DNA of 8,214 bases from Ramlibacter sp. (GCA_023701085.1 JAMPXR010000100.1:1-8214); one strand, 5' to 3'. Shown: positions 1-7,974, counted from the stretch's first letter. A program made the numbers and translations. The notes: generated by a model from the sequence alone, not told the origin.

Positions 1-896
1 ATCAGGCGGCGTCCCGAGGTCTGCTCGATCGCGTCCAGGACTTCCCGCCGCGTGCCTTCGGGGCCGCCTTCGACGAGTGTCTGGCCTTCGTTCAAGCCTC
101 CCGCCAGCAGGCCGGGGAAACTCTTGCCCGCGTCGCGCAGGCTGGGCGGAGTCAACCTGTCGTGCCAGTTGAAGATTTCCACGGGGTAATCGGCCAGCAG
201 CTCCAGCATCAGGTCCGTGCCGTGCGCATGGAGCATGTTGATCCGGCCGGCGCCCTGCAGGGCGCGCAGCACGCGAAGGTCGTAGTAACGGCCGAAGCGC
301 ATGTACTCGGCTTCCGTCAGGATCCGGTGCGATGCGAGCTGCGTCGCCAGGAAAACGCCGTGCGCGCCGCATTCGAACGCATCCAGGGCGAACCGTATCG
401 TCACGTCGGTAATCGTCTCCAGCGCGCCGGCGACGAGCTCGGGATGGCGCCGCAGGTCGGCGATGAGCCGTTCTCCCCCCAGCTTCCGGGCGGTGGTCAG
501 GGGGCTGAAGACCGTCTGCAGGATGGGAACGCTGCCGTCCAGCTCCTTGGCGGCGATGGCCAGCGCCTCGTTCTGCTGGCCGTAGCTTCCAGCGCGCACG
601 TCGAGGCGCGCCAGCGCCCAGTCTTCGACCCGGGCGATGCCGGGCTGCACCACTTCACGCGCGCCATTCAAGCCGCCCCGGTACGCGCTCACCGCGCCCC
701 AGTCTTCCACGCCGTAGGTGCCCGAAGGCATGAACTTGACCAGGTCGAAATCCCAGCGGCGCTGCCACTCGACCATGTGGCGGGCCAATGTCCGCGGGTC
801 CTGATCGTCCTCGGGGAAATGCCGCCAGAGCGAAATCGGTATGCGGTCGCATTTCTCGCCCTGGATGGCTGCGCCCAATCGTTGCCAGTGGTTCAT
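1..896 (-). CDS. Uroporphyrinogen decarboxylase (URO-D) superfamily protein, C-terminus cut by window edge
   Basis: I translated this frame by hand from the ATG at 896-894; 298 codons are open to the left edge, so the C-terminus is missing. The product is soluble with no signal peptide. Seen: an N-terminal segment around residues 20-29 (IPISLWRHFPED) that resembles the substrate-binding Arg segment of HemE; a His-Ala-His-Gly element at 223-226, where the MtaA/CmuA-type methyltransferases of this superfamily carry a zinc-binding His-x-Cys; and GGLNEGQTL near 266, matching the G-N-x-D-P region. Known of the superfamily: it includes HemE, corrinoid methyltransferases and many uncharacterised enzymes. 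The divergence from HemE and the accessory context argue against heme synthesis. The start is supported by AGGA at 908-905, eight bases upstream, and by the 4-bp ATGA overlap with the LysR gene stop, which suggests translational coupling. Substrate unknown. Confidence 0.85.
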   Translation of the reverse strand, partial: MNHWQRLGAAIQGEKCDRIPISLWRHFPEDDQDPRTLARHMVEWQRRWDFDLVKFMPSGTYGVEDWGAVSAYRGGLNGAREVVQPGIARVEDWALARLDVRAGSYGQQNEALAIAAKELDGSVPILQTVFSPLTTARKLGGERLIADLRRHPELVAGALETITDVTIRFALDAFECGAHGVFLATQLASHRILTEAEYMRFGRYYDLRVLRALQGAGRINMLHAHGTDLMLELLADYPVEIFNWHDRLTPPSLRDAGKSFPGLLAGGLNEGQTLVEGGPEGTRREVLDAIEQTSGRRL

Positions 897-1924
897 GCCT
901 GCGTTCCTGTCGATGCAGCGCGGGGCTGCGTAGCTGCGGATCCTGCGATTGTTCGGCGCGGCGCCCGCCGGGACAAACGGGATGATGCAAAGGCAGCCTT
1001 TGCTTCTGACAAAACCGGGGCGGCGCGCCCGTCCTGCGCCCGGTGGCCGCACAAGGTCCGCACCAGGGCGCGCACATGGTCCGATTGCAGGGACTCGTCC
1101 TTGCGGCAGCAGACCTGCAGTTCGCGCATGGCCCAGGGCTCCAGCAGCGTCAGCACCTTGAGACCCTCGCGGGCCGGCCGGGGGATGACCGAGCGCGGCA
1201 CGATGGCAATGCCCGCGCCCGAGCGCACCAGCGACACCACCGCGCCGAACGAAGCGACCTGGATGCGCACGTCCATGTGGTGCGACAGCGCCGACGCCTT
1301 GCCGGCCAGGAAGGTGTGGATCGCGGTGCCGCTGTGCAGCGAGACGAAAGGCTGCGACAGGCAATCCACGAAGTGCATGCCCTTGCGGTGCCCCAGCCGG
1401 GTGCCCATGGGCGCAAGAACGACGAGCTCGTCCTGCCGATAGTGGCGAAACGTCAGGTCGGGATGCTCATCGGCCCATGTCACGATGCCGAGATCGGCGC
1501 GGCCCTCGGCCACGGCGGTGATGATCTCGCGGCTGACCCGCTCTTCGAGGTGGACGCGCACGGAAGGCCGTTCCTGGAGGAACAGCGCCAGGTCGGCCGG
1601 CAGATAGGACGTCACGGCGGTGCTGTTGGCCAGCAGCGTGACATGTCCCTTCACCCCGCGGGCGTAGGGCGCGAGGTCCGCGTGCATCTGTTCCAGTTCC
1701 GCCAGGCAGCGCCTGCAGTGCTCCAGCATCACCTGGCCCGCGCGGGTCAGGGACACGCCGCGCGGCTGGCGGTCGAACAGCTCCACGCCCAGCGTTTCCT
1801 CCAGGTGCTTGATGCGAAGGCTGGCGGACGAGGGCGCGAGAAAACAGGCCGCGGCGCCCCGCGACACATTGCCCGCATCCGCGACGGCCACGAACAGCCG
1901 GATGTCGGTGAGGCTGTAGCGCAT
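893..1924 (-). CDS. LysR-type transcriptional regulator
   Basis: This is a DNA-binding transcription regulator. Seen from the ATG at 1924: 343 residues, with a winged helix-turn-helix at about 5-62 (LTDIRLFVAVADAGNVSRGA, then the LEETLGVELFDR linker helix) and an effector-binding domain at about 92-290, including ADLGIVTW at 143-150 and GAGIAIVPR at 236-244. The family is usually near 300 residues. Here an Ala/Arg/Ser-rich tail of about 50 residues follows LCGH (291-294) and runs to the stop. An upstream ATG at 2014 would add 30 residues unlike the family and leave only 9 bp to the divergent ridA start, so I prefer 1924. The stop overlaps the URO-D gene start by 4 bp, so the two are probably co-transcribed. 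It is divergent from the ridA/cds1-like pair, the usual arrangement for a LysR regulator and its target. The inducer cannot be read from sequence. Confidence 0.93.
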   Translation of the reverse strand: MRYSLTDIRLFVAVADAGNVSRGAAACFLAPSSASLRIKHLEETLGVELFDRQPRGVSLTRAGQVMLEHCRRCLAELEQMHADLAPYARGVKGHVTLLANSTAVTSYLPADLALFLQERPSVRVHLEERVSREIITAVAEGRADLGIVTWADEHPDLTFRHYRQDELVVLAPMGTRLGHRKGMHFVDCLSQPFVSLHSGTAIHTFLAGKASALSHHMDVRIQVASFGAVVSLVRSGAGIAIVPRSVIPRPAREGLKVLTLLEPWAMRELQVCCRKDESLQSDHVRALVRTLCGHRAQDGRAAPVLSEAKAAFASSRLSRRAPRRTIAGSAATQPRAASTGTQA

Positions 1925-1928
1925 GGAT

Positions 1929-1943
1929 TTTGCCTTTTGCAAA
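1929..1943. promoter_or_regulatory. Candidate LysR box between the divergent operons
   Basis: The 15-bp dyad TTTGC-N5-GCAAA contains the T-N11-A core (TTGC-N5-GCAA, 1930-1942) typical of LysR-type operators. It lies 4 bp upstream of the lysR start codon, where binding would also repress lysR itself. A half-site-like GCAAAC at 1939-1944 recurs at 2006-2011, near the ridA start, and could be part of a second contact. I found no convincing -35/-10 pair on either strand of the 99-bp interval 1925-2023. The role is inferred from motif form and position. Confidence 0.45.
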
Positions 1944-2023
1944 CGGTCCCTTCTAAAGATCTCGCTGGCGCGGCCGGCCCGCAGCTGGGACACTGGGCCG
2001 TTCTCGCAAACCACTCCTTGATC

Positions 2024-2425
2024 ATGTCACAGCCGCGCGCCATCGCCACGCACGACGCTCCCGCCGCCATCGGGCCGTATTCCCAGGGCATTGTCGTGGG
2101 ACCGCTTCTCTTCGCCTCGGGCCAACTGCCGCTCGATGCCGCCGGAACGTCCATGCCCGCCGGCATCGAGGAACAGACACGAACGGTGCTCGCCAACCTG
2201 GACGCGGTGGCACGGGCCGCGGGCTCCGCGCTCGCGCGCGCCGTGAAACTGACCGTCTATCTTACCGACCTGGCGAACTTCCCCAAGGTGAACGAGGTCA
2301 TGTCGGCCACGCTGTCCAAGCCGTTTCCGGCCCGGGCCACCATCGGCGTGGCCGCGCTGCCGCGCGGGGCCATGATCGAGATCGAAGGCGTGTTCATGAC
2401 CGAAGGCGACGATGGACAACACTGA
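2024..2425 (+). CDS. RidA/YjgF (UK114) family enamine/imine deaminase
   Basis: RidA-type proteins are small cytosolic trimers that hydrolyse reactive enamine/imine intermediates, notably 2-aminoacrylate, released by PLP enzymes. Seen: 133 residues, close to the family's usual size; IGPYSQG at 16-22 with the conserved Tyr19; the FPAR motif with the catalytic-type Arg104; and IEIEGVF at 118-124 with the conserved Glu119. Those residues define the deaminase-competent Rid subgroups as opposed to the Arg-lacking ones. The ATG at 2024 matches the family N-terminus; no clear Shine-Dalgarno sequence precedes it. The last 14 bp overlap the start of the next gene in another frame, indicating one transcript and coupled translation. 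Substrate in this context is inferred from the neighbouring PLP enzyme; other imines are possible. Confidence 0.93.
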   Translation: MSQPRAIATHDAPAAIGPYSQGIVVGPLLFASGQLPLDAAGTSMPAGIEEQTRTVLANLDAVARAAGSALARAVKLTVYLTDLANFPKVNEVMSATLSKPFPARATIGVAALPRGAMIEIEGVFMTEGDDGQH

Positions 2426-3605
2426 ACGCGGCACCCGCGGCTGGGTCTCGCAGGCCGTGCGCCGCATCGAGCGCGATTTCCAGCGCTCGGCGGACACGCA
2501 CCTGATGCCGCTCGAACTGCCGGGGTTTCCGGGGATCGCCTTCTACATCAAGGACGAATCCACCCATCCGACGGGCAGCCTGAAGCATCGGCTCGCCCGC
2601 TCGCTGTTCCTCTACGCGCTGTGCAACGGCTGGATCCGGCAGGGCACGACGATCGTCGAGGCCTCTTCGGGAAGCACCGCCGTGTCCGAGGCGTACTTCG
2701 CACGCATGCTCGGGCTCCCCTTCGTGGCGGTGGTACCGCGTTCCACCTCGTCCGCGAAGGTCGCACTGATCGAGTTCTATGGCGGGCGCTGCCACTATGT
2801 CGAAAGCGCCGACCAGGTGTATGAGGAGGCCCAGCGGCTCGCGCGCGAATGTAAGGGCCACTACATGGACCAGTTCACCTATGCCGAGCGCGCGACGGAC
2901 TGGCGCGGCAACAACAATATCGCGCAATCCATCTTCGAGCAGATGGGCAGCGAGCCCCACCCGGTCCCGGCGTGGATCGTCCTGGGCGCGGGCACCGGCG
3001 GAACCTCGGCGACGATCGGGCGCTACATCCGCTACAACGGGCATGCGACGCAGCTGTGCGTGGTGGACCCGGAGAACTCGGTGTTCGTCGACTACTACGC
3101 CGGCCGCGACCCCGGCGTGACCGCAGCGGGCAGCAGCGGCGTGGAGGGGATCGGACGCCCGCGCGTCGAGCCTTCCTTCATTCCCGACGTGATCGACCGG
3201 ATGCTGCGCGTTCCCACCGCGTATTCCTATGCGGCGATGCGGCTGCTGGCCACGTTGACGGGGCGGCGCTTCGGCGGCTCCACCGGCACGGATTTCCATG
3301 GCGCGCTGCAACTCGCCTGCGAAATGAAGGCGAAGGCGCAGACGGGGTCCATCGTCATGCTCGCCTGCGACTCGGGCGAGCGTTACCTCGACACCTATTA
3401 CGACGACGAATGGATGAAGGCCAACGGCCATGACCTCAGGGCTGCGATGGCCGCGCTGCAGGCCGTGTGCCGCACGGGGGTCTGGGTCCACGGCTCGGCC
3501 GAGGGTGCGAGCAGGGACGAAGCGGGCGCGGCCAAGGGGAAGGAGCCGCGCTCAGCGGCGCCCGCGATGAATGGCGCAAGTTCGTGGTCCTATGCCGGGA
3601 CCTGA
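2412..3605 (+). CDS. PLP-dependent cysteine synthase-fold enzyme, Cds1-like (putative L-cysteine desulfhydrase)
   Basis: This is a fold-type II PLP enzyme. Seen in 397 residues: the Schiff-base lysine in [10 protein letters not shown] (Lys58); the substrate loop EASSGSTA at 83-90, with Ser where O-acetylserine sulfhydrylases have Asn (SGNTG); the phosphate-binding loop GAGTGGTSA at 192-200; and the pyridine-contacting [12 protein letters not shown] at 319-330. The blocks [20 protein letters not shown] (151-170) and VVDPENSVF (217-225) recall the Mycobacterium Cds1 (Rv3684) group, known as a cysteine desulfhydrase giving pyruvate, sulfide and ammonia. Desulfhydrase activity here is inferred; a related beta-elimination on another thiol amino acid is possible. 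The ATG at 2412 has AAGG seven bases upstream. About 40 C-terminal residues after TGVW (355-358) are low-complexity and look added. It is the second gene after ridA, overlapping it by 14 bp. No terminator is obvious in the 105 bp after the stop. Confidence 0.88.
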   Translation: MDNTERGTRGWVSQAVRRIERDFQRSADTHLMPLELPGFPGIAFYIKDESTHPTGSLKHRLARSLFLYALCNGWIRQGTTIVEASSGSTAVSEAYFARMLGLPFVAVVPRSTSSAKVALIEFYGGRCHYVESADQVYEEAQRLARECKGHYMDQFTYAERATDWRGNNNIAQSIFEQMGSEPHPVPAWIVLGAGTGGTSATIGRYIRYNGHATQLCVVDPENSVFVDYYAGRDPGVTAAGSSGVEGIGRPRVEPSFIPDVIDRMLRVPTAYSYAAMRLLATLTGRRFGGSTGTDFHGALQLACEMKAKAQTGSIVMLACDSGERYLDTYYDDEWMKANGHDLRAAMAALQAVCRTGVWVHGSAEGASRDEAGAAKGKEPRSAAPAMNGASSWSYAGT

Positions 3606-3710
3606 GGCGGTCCAGACAGGCCGCGCCCGTCACCCATCGGGGCAATCGCCAATTCAATCAACCCAGCAGCGGCGGCCACGAAACCCGCGCGAAGCGCGAT
3701 CTGCGGTGGC

Positions 3711-4076
3711 TTATTGCGCCCGTGGCTGGTGCAGCCAGACGGAATAGTCCTTGTCGGTGCTGAGTACCCACAGTGCCAGCACGGCGACCACCACGCCGCT
3801 CACAACCATGGAGACGGTAGCGTCCCGCAGCGCGCTGAACCCCAGCACCCACGGTGAGATGGCCAGCCAGACCCCCAAGGCCGTTTCCGTCCACTCTTCC
3901 CACGCCCGCGGAACGAAGATCGTTCCCAGCGCGGTGGCGACGAGCAGGACGCCGACGATCACGGCGTTCGACAAGGCGGTCATTTCGCCCTGGAAGCCCA
4001 AGATCCATGGCGAGGCGATCAGCCATACCCCCACCAACGCATTCACGGGGTCTTGCCAATGCTTGATCTGCTTCAT
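3711..4076 (-). CDS. SPW-repeat small integral membrane protein (copy 1)
   Basis: This is a 121-residue membrane protein with two copies of the SPW signature, IASPWILGF (20-28) and AISPWVLGF (72-80), each within a hydrophobic segment. Two further hydrophobic stretches (about 35-55 and 88-106) suggest four membrane helices. The element VPRAWEEWTE (55-64) sits between the halves. The start at 4076 is fixed by a perfect AGGAGG at 4088-4083, six bases upstream; the open frame continues upstream but is not family-like. SPW-repeat proteins (SPW family, PF03779) have no established function. A close paralogue lies 291 bp upstream. The stop faces the cds1-like gene stop, 105 bp away, so the two converge. 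Confidence 0.9.
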   Translation of the reverse strand: MKQIKHWQDPVNALVGVWLIASPWILGFQGEMTALSNAVIVGVLLVATALGTIFVPRAWEEWTETALGVWLAISPWVLGFSALRDATVSMVVSGVVVAVLALWVLSTDKDYSVWLHQPRAQ

Positions 4077-4082
4077 GGTCTG

Positions 4083-4088
4083 CCTCCT
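4083..4088 (-). promoter_or_regulatory. Strong Shine-Dalgarno of SPW copy 1
   Basis: AGGAGG six bases before the ATG fixes the start at 4076 over the longer open frame. The same AGGAGG-NN-GACCATGAAG arrangement precedes SPW copy 2, so the duplication included the translation start. Confidence 0.85.
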
Positions 4089-4152
4089 ATCGACGCTGGG
4101 AATCACATTTCTCAGCGGTAACTGTTTTGAGCGGCGCGCGCATATATTTGTT

Positions 4153-4168
4153 CCGCTTCGACAAGCGG
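4153..4168. repeat. Short inverted repeat in the SPW1 upstream region
   Basis: Perfect 6-bp arms CCGCTT and AAGCGG flank a 4-base loop, next to an AT-rich patch (4142-4150) unusual for this DNA. It lies 77 bp upstream of the SPW1 start. It could be an operator or part of the promoter region; no clear -35/-10 pair accompanies it. Confidence 0.35.
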
Positions 4169-4226
4169 GGGTTCGGCCACGTCCCGAGGCAAGGTGGCGG
4201 TGGCTGGGGACTGTCGGGATCAACGC

Positions 4227-4248
4227 CCGCGCCAGGGCGCTGGCGCGG
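4227..4248. repeat. GC-rich stem-loop between the SPW genes
   Basis: Perfect 8-bp arms CCGCGCCA and TGGCGCGG enclose a 6-base loop. On the minus strand it lies about 120 bp past the SPW2 stop. No T-run follows on either strand, so a standard intrinsic terminator is not supported. The rest of the 291-bp spacer (4077-4367) shows no gene. Confidence 0.4.
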
Positions 4249-4367
4249 CTCACGTCGGCAGTGGGGCGGCCGGCGACTTGCCACGCGGCCTGCTCAGTTG
4301 TCGCGCCCGTGCGGATGGGCGGCGGATGCCTGCGCCGAAGCGTCGACAGCCCGCGCTGGTCTGCGCG

Positions 4368-4715
4368 TCAATGCGCCGTCTTCTCGTTCGATGCGGCCTG
4401 CCCGTCGTCCTGCAGCGACCACAGGGCCAGCGTCAGGATCACCAGGCCGGCGACCACCGCGTTCACGCGGGCAGCCGGATGGCTGAATCCCAGGATCCAG
4501 GGCGACACCGCCAGCCACAGGCCCAGAGCGGTTTCAGTCCACTCCTCCCAGGCGCGTGGAACGAGGATCGCTCCAAGGGCGGTCGCAAGCAGCAGCACGC
4601 CGACGACGACGGCGTTCGCCAGTGCCGTGAACTCGCCCTGGAAGCCCAACACGAACGGCGAGATGATCAGCCAGCCTGCGATGGCCGCGTTGGTCCTGTC
4701 TTGCCAATGCTTCAT
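4368..4715 (-). CDS. SPW-repeat small integral membrane protein (copy 2)
   Basis: A 115-residue paralogue of the neighbouring SPW protein, sharing MKxHWQD at the N-terminus (allowing for a two-residue offset), GFQGE, TALxNAV and the VPRAWEEWTETALG block. Its second signature is intact (AVSPWILGF, 69-77), but the first reads SPF (ISPFVLGF, 18-25), so one tryptophan of the name-giving motif is lost. Hydrophobicity again fits about four membrane helices, followed by a short polar tail (DDGQAASNEKTAH). The start at 4715 is fixed by AGGAGGT at 4727-4721; a longer open frame begins at 4778 but its extra residues are not family-like. Function is unknown. Its own leader carries a GC-rich stem-loop at 4739-4757. 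Confidence 0.9.
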   Translation of the reverse strand: MKHWQDRTNAAIAGWLIISPFVLGFQGEFTALANAVVVGVLLLATALGAILVPRAWEEWTETALGLWLAVSPWILGFSHPAARVNAVVAGLVILTLALWSLQDDGQAASNEKTAH

Positions 4716-4720
4716 GGTCA

Positions 4721-4727
4721 ACCTCCT
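4721..4727 (-). promoter_or_regulatory. Strong Shine-Dalgarno of SPW copy 2
   Basis: AGGAGGT five bases before the ATG decides the start at 4715. Confidence 0.85.
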
Positions 4728-4738
4728 GACCGCCGGAA

Positions 4739-4757
4739 GGGGCGCCGGCGGCGCCCC
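4739..4757. repeat. GC-rich stem-loop upstream of SPW copy 2
   Basis: Perfect 8-bp arms GGGGCGCC and GGCGCCCC with a 3-base loop, 23 bp upstream of the SPW2 start. If transcribed leftward it would lie in the SPW2 leader, just before its Shine-Dalgarno. It is also the strongest hairpin downstream of argG (112 bp past its stop), but it is not followed by a T-run, so its role as a terminator is unproven. Confidence 0.45.
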
Positions 4758-4821
4758 TATCCCAGCACATAAATGCAATTTGGTTCAGCAGGAAAACCCT
4801 GATGTCGTCACGGGTAAACGA

Positions 4822-4857
4822 TCGTCGCGCTTCTAACGAAAGAATTCGTTTCGACGA
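4822..4857. repeat. Two-step stem-loop just after argG
   Basis: Outer arms TCGTCG (4822-4827) and CGACGA (4852-4857) enclose inner arms AACGAA (4835-4840) and TTCGTT (4845-4850) with a 4-base loop. It starts 12 bp past the argG stop on the minus strand. There is no T-run. A transcript-end or mRNA-stability structure is possible but unproven. Confidence 0.35.
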
Positions 4858-4868
4858 TGGCAGACGGC

Positions 4869-6677
<1,809 letters not shown>

Positions 6678-6750
6678 CAGGCGCGGCTGCGCGCGGCCTT
6701 GCCGCGTTCGCGCGGGTTTTCAGCTGGACGCGCCCCCGCCCAATGCGAGC

Positions 6751-6776
6751 TGCGAGGCGCTCGGTGCGAGGCGCTC
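6751..6776. repeat. 12-bp direct repeat at the end of the glycine-zipper gene
   Basis: TGCGAGGCGCTC occurs at 6751-6762 and again at 6765-6776. The second copy overlaps the stop codon of the glycine-zipper gene (6777-6775). It looks like a small local duplication; no function is evident. Confidence 0.5.
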
Positions 6777-7515
6777 AGCGCCAGCGATGGCTGTGCCGGG
6801 TATACCCGATGCCCAGCGAGATCCCGATCGGCGGGTAATAGGGCGAGTAGTACCGCGGATAAGCCGGGTAGGCCGGATAGGACGGGTAAGCGGCAGGATA
6901 CGCAGGGTATGCGCCGGAGTCGGGCGTGGCGATGACGCGCGCCACCGGCTGTCCTGCGACGGGCGCCACGGGCGGCGCGACCACCACGCCGGAGCCGTCG
7001 TCGAAGGGCGCCTGCGCCTGCGGCGCCGGGGTGTCGTACGCCGGCGCGTGGCCGCTCATGGGAGTGACCTGCAGGCGGATGGTCGGACCCGGGTCGTAGG
7101 GCAGCTGCACGTTGTACTGCCTGCCGGCGTACTCGTAGACCACGCTGTAGCCCACGGTGCGGTTCTCGTAGCCGGTCTGGGTGGTGCAGTTGGGCACCGC
7201 CTGCGGGTAGCCGCGCGTTTCGACGCTGTCTCCCACCGCGGCGCCGGCAACGACGCCCAGCCCGGTGGCGGCCGCGCGGCCCATGCCGTGGCCTATGGTG
7301 TTGCCCAGCAGGCCACCGACGATCGCGCCGACGACCGCGCCGCCGCCCGTGCTGGGCGGCTGGACGTATTGCTGCGGGCCGCAGACCTGACGCGGCACCG
7401 CCACTTGCTGGACCACAGGGCTACTGGAGAGAACCCGGCCGATTTCCTGGGCGCCGGCAACCGAACCCAGCGCCGAGAGCAGGCCCATCGCGGACAACAG
7501 GATGGTCTTTTTCAT
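6775..7515 (-). CDS. Secreted glycine-zipper protein with Tyr/Pro-rich C-terminus
   Basis: Seen in 246 residues: a signal peptide MKKTILLSAMGLLSALGSVAGA with a likely AGA cleavage site after residue 22 and no lipobox Cys; a glycine-zipper segment at 57-96 (GGGAVVGAIVGGLLGNTIGH, then GLGVVAGAAVGDSVE), as in the glycine-zipper 2TM and Rickettsia 17-kDa antigen-like families; two cysteines, Cys45 and Cys110, flanking it; a small domain around YSVVYEYAGRQYNVQLPYDP (123-142); an Ala/Pro linker; and a YPxYP repeat tail at 203-228. The protein is probably periplasmic or associated with an envelope membrane; function unknown. The start at 7515 has AAGGAG at 7526-7521, five bases upstream, and begins the signal peptide exactly; the longer frame from 7563 is rejected. 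The neighbours give no functional clue. Confidence 0.88.
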   Translation of the reverse strand: MKKTILLSAMGLLSALGSVAGAQEIGRVLSSSPVVQQVAVPRQVCGPQQYVQPPSTGGGAVVGAIVGGLLGNTIGHGMGRAAATGLGVVAGAAVGDSVETRGYPQAVPNCTTQTGYENRTVGYSVVYEYAGRQYNVQLPYDPGPTIRLQVTPMSGHAPAYDTPAPQAQAPFDDGSGVVVAPPVAPVAGQPVARVIATPDSGAYPAYPAAYPSYPAYPAYPRYYSPYYPPIGISLGIGYTRHSHRWR

Positions 7516-7520
7516 GATGG

Positions 7521-7526
7521 CTCCTT
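7521..7526 (-). promoter_or_regulatory. Shine-Dalgarno of the glycine-zipper gene
   Basis: AAGGAG five bases before the ATG fixes the start at 7515, at the first residue of the signal peptide. Confidence 0.8.
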
Positions 7527-7569
7527 GGCTTGTTCCCATGCTCAAAATTCTAGGCACAAGCACGGATTC

Positions 7570-7594
7570 GGCGCCCTTTTTAGGGTAAAGCGCC
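7570..7594. repeat. Imperfect stem-loop between the yffB-like and glycine-zipper genes
   Basis: Outer arms GGCGC (7570-7574) and GCGCC (7590-7594), with inner CCCT (7574-7577) and AGGG (7582-7585). It lies 27 bp past the yffB-like stop. It has an A/T-rich loop but no trailing T-run on either strand. Possibly transcript-end related. A TAGAAT at 7553-7548 on the minus strand could be a -10 for the glycine-zipper gene but lacks a -35. Confidence 0.25.
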
Positions 7595-7620
7595 GGTAAA
7601 TGTCGGGCTTTGTGCCGCTT

Positions 7621-7974
7621 TCAGCGGCCTGCGAGCAACGCCCACTGCGCGGCGTCGAACCCCACCGTGGTCTGGCCGCTCCATTCGACGACGGGCCGCT
7701 TGATCACGCTCGGCTGCGCCAGCATCAGCGCCTTCGCGCCGGCGGCGTCCCGCGCGGCTTCCTGAATGGTCGCCTCCAGCTTGCGCCACGAGGTGCCTTT
7801 GCGGTTCAGCAGCCTGTCGCAGCCCACCGCGGTGATCCATTCATCCAGCCGGTCGGCGGGCACGCCCTGCTTCTTGAAGTCGTGAAACTGGTGCGGCATG
7901 CCGCGTTCGGCCAGCCAGGCGCGCGCCTTCTTCACCGTGTCGCAGTTCGGGATTCCGTACAGGATGATGGCCAT
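7621..7974 (-). CDS. ArsC/Spx-family reductase, YffB type
   Basis: This is a thioredoxin-fold protein of the ArsC family. Seen in 117 residues, the length of E. coli YffB (118): ILYGIPNCDTVKKARAWL at 4-21 with the single N-terminal active-site-type Cys11; FHDFKKQGV near 30-38; LLNRKGTSWRKL at 55-66; and MLAQPSVIKRPVVEW at 84-98. The pattern follows YffB more closely than arsenate-resistance ArsC, and there are no ars genes around it, so I do not call it an arsenate reductase. YffB is thought to be glutathione-dependent, but its substrate is unsettled. The ATG at 7974 has no Shine-Dalgarno sequence. It diverges from folC across only 33 bp, so their promoters must overlap or lie within each other's genes. 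Confidence 0.92.
   Translation of the reverse strand: MAIILYGIPNCDTVKKARAWLAERGMPHQFHDFKKQGVPADRLDEWITAVGCDRLLNRKGTSWRKLEATIQEAARDAAGAKALMLAQPSVIKRPVVEWSGQTTVGFDAAQWALLAGR

Noticed and set aside
1..896. hemE (heme biosynthesis)
   Set aside because: The N-terminal Arg segment is only loosely similar and context is an accessory regulator-linked locus; superfamily call retained.
162..1442. Long + strand open frame of 426 codons
   Set aside because: Antisense to the URO-D and LysR genes, which both have clear family motifs; its product shows no recognisable domain.
1925..2014. LysR start at 2014 instead of 1924
   Set aside because: Adds 30 residues before the usual helix-turn-helix and would place the start 9 bp from the ridA start.
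1043..2023. Long N-terminal extension of the ridA frame
   Set aside because: It runs antisense through the LysR gene; the family N-terminus begins at the ATG at 2024.
2394..3491. 365-codon minus-strand frame
   Set aside because: Complete antisense shadow of the cds1-like gene; no motif, typical high-GC third-position artefact.
7570..7594. Intrinsic terminator after the yffB-like gene
   Set aside because: Stem-loop present but imperfect and with no T-run after it, so kept only as a weak repeat.
7621..7974. Arsenate reductase ArsC of an ars operon
   Set aside because: Motifs fit YffB better and no arsR, arsB or acr3 gene is adjacent.
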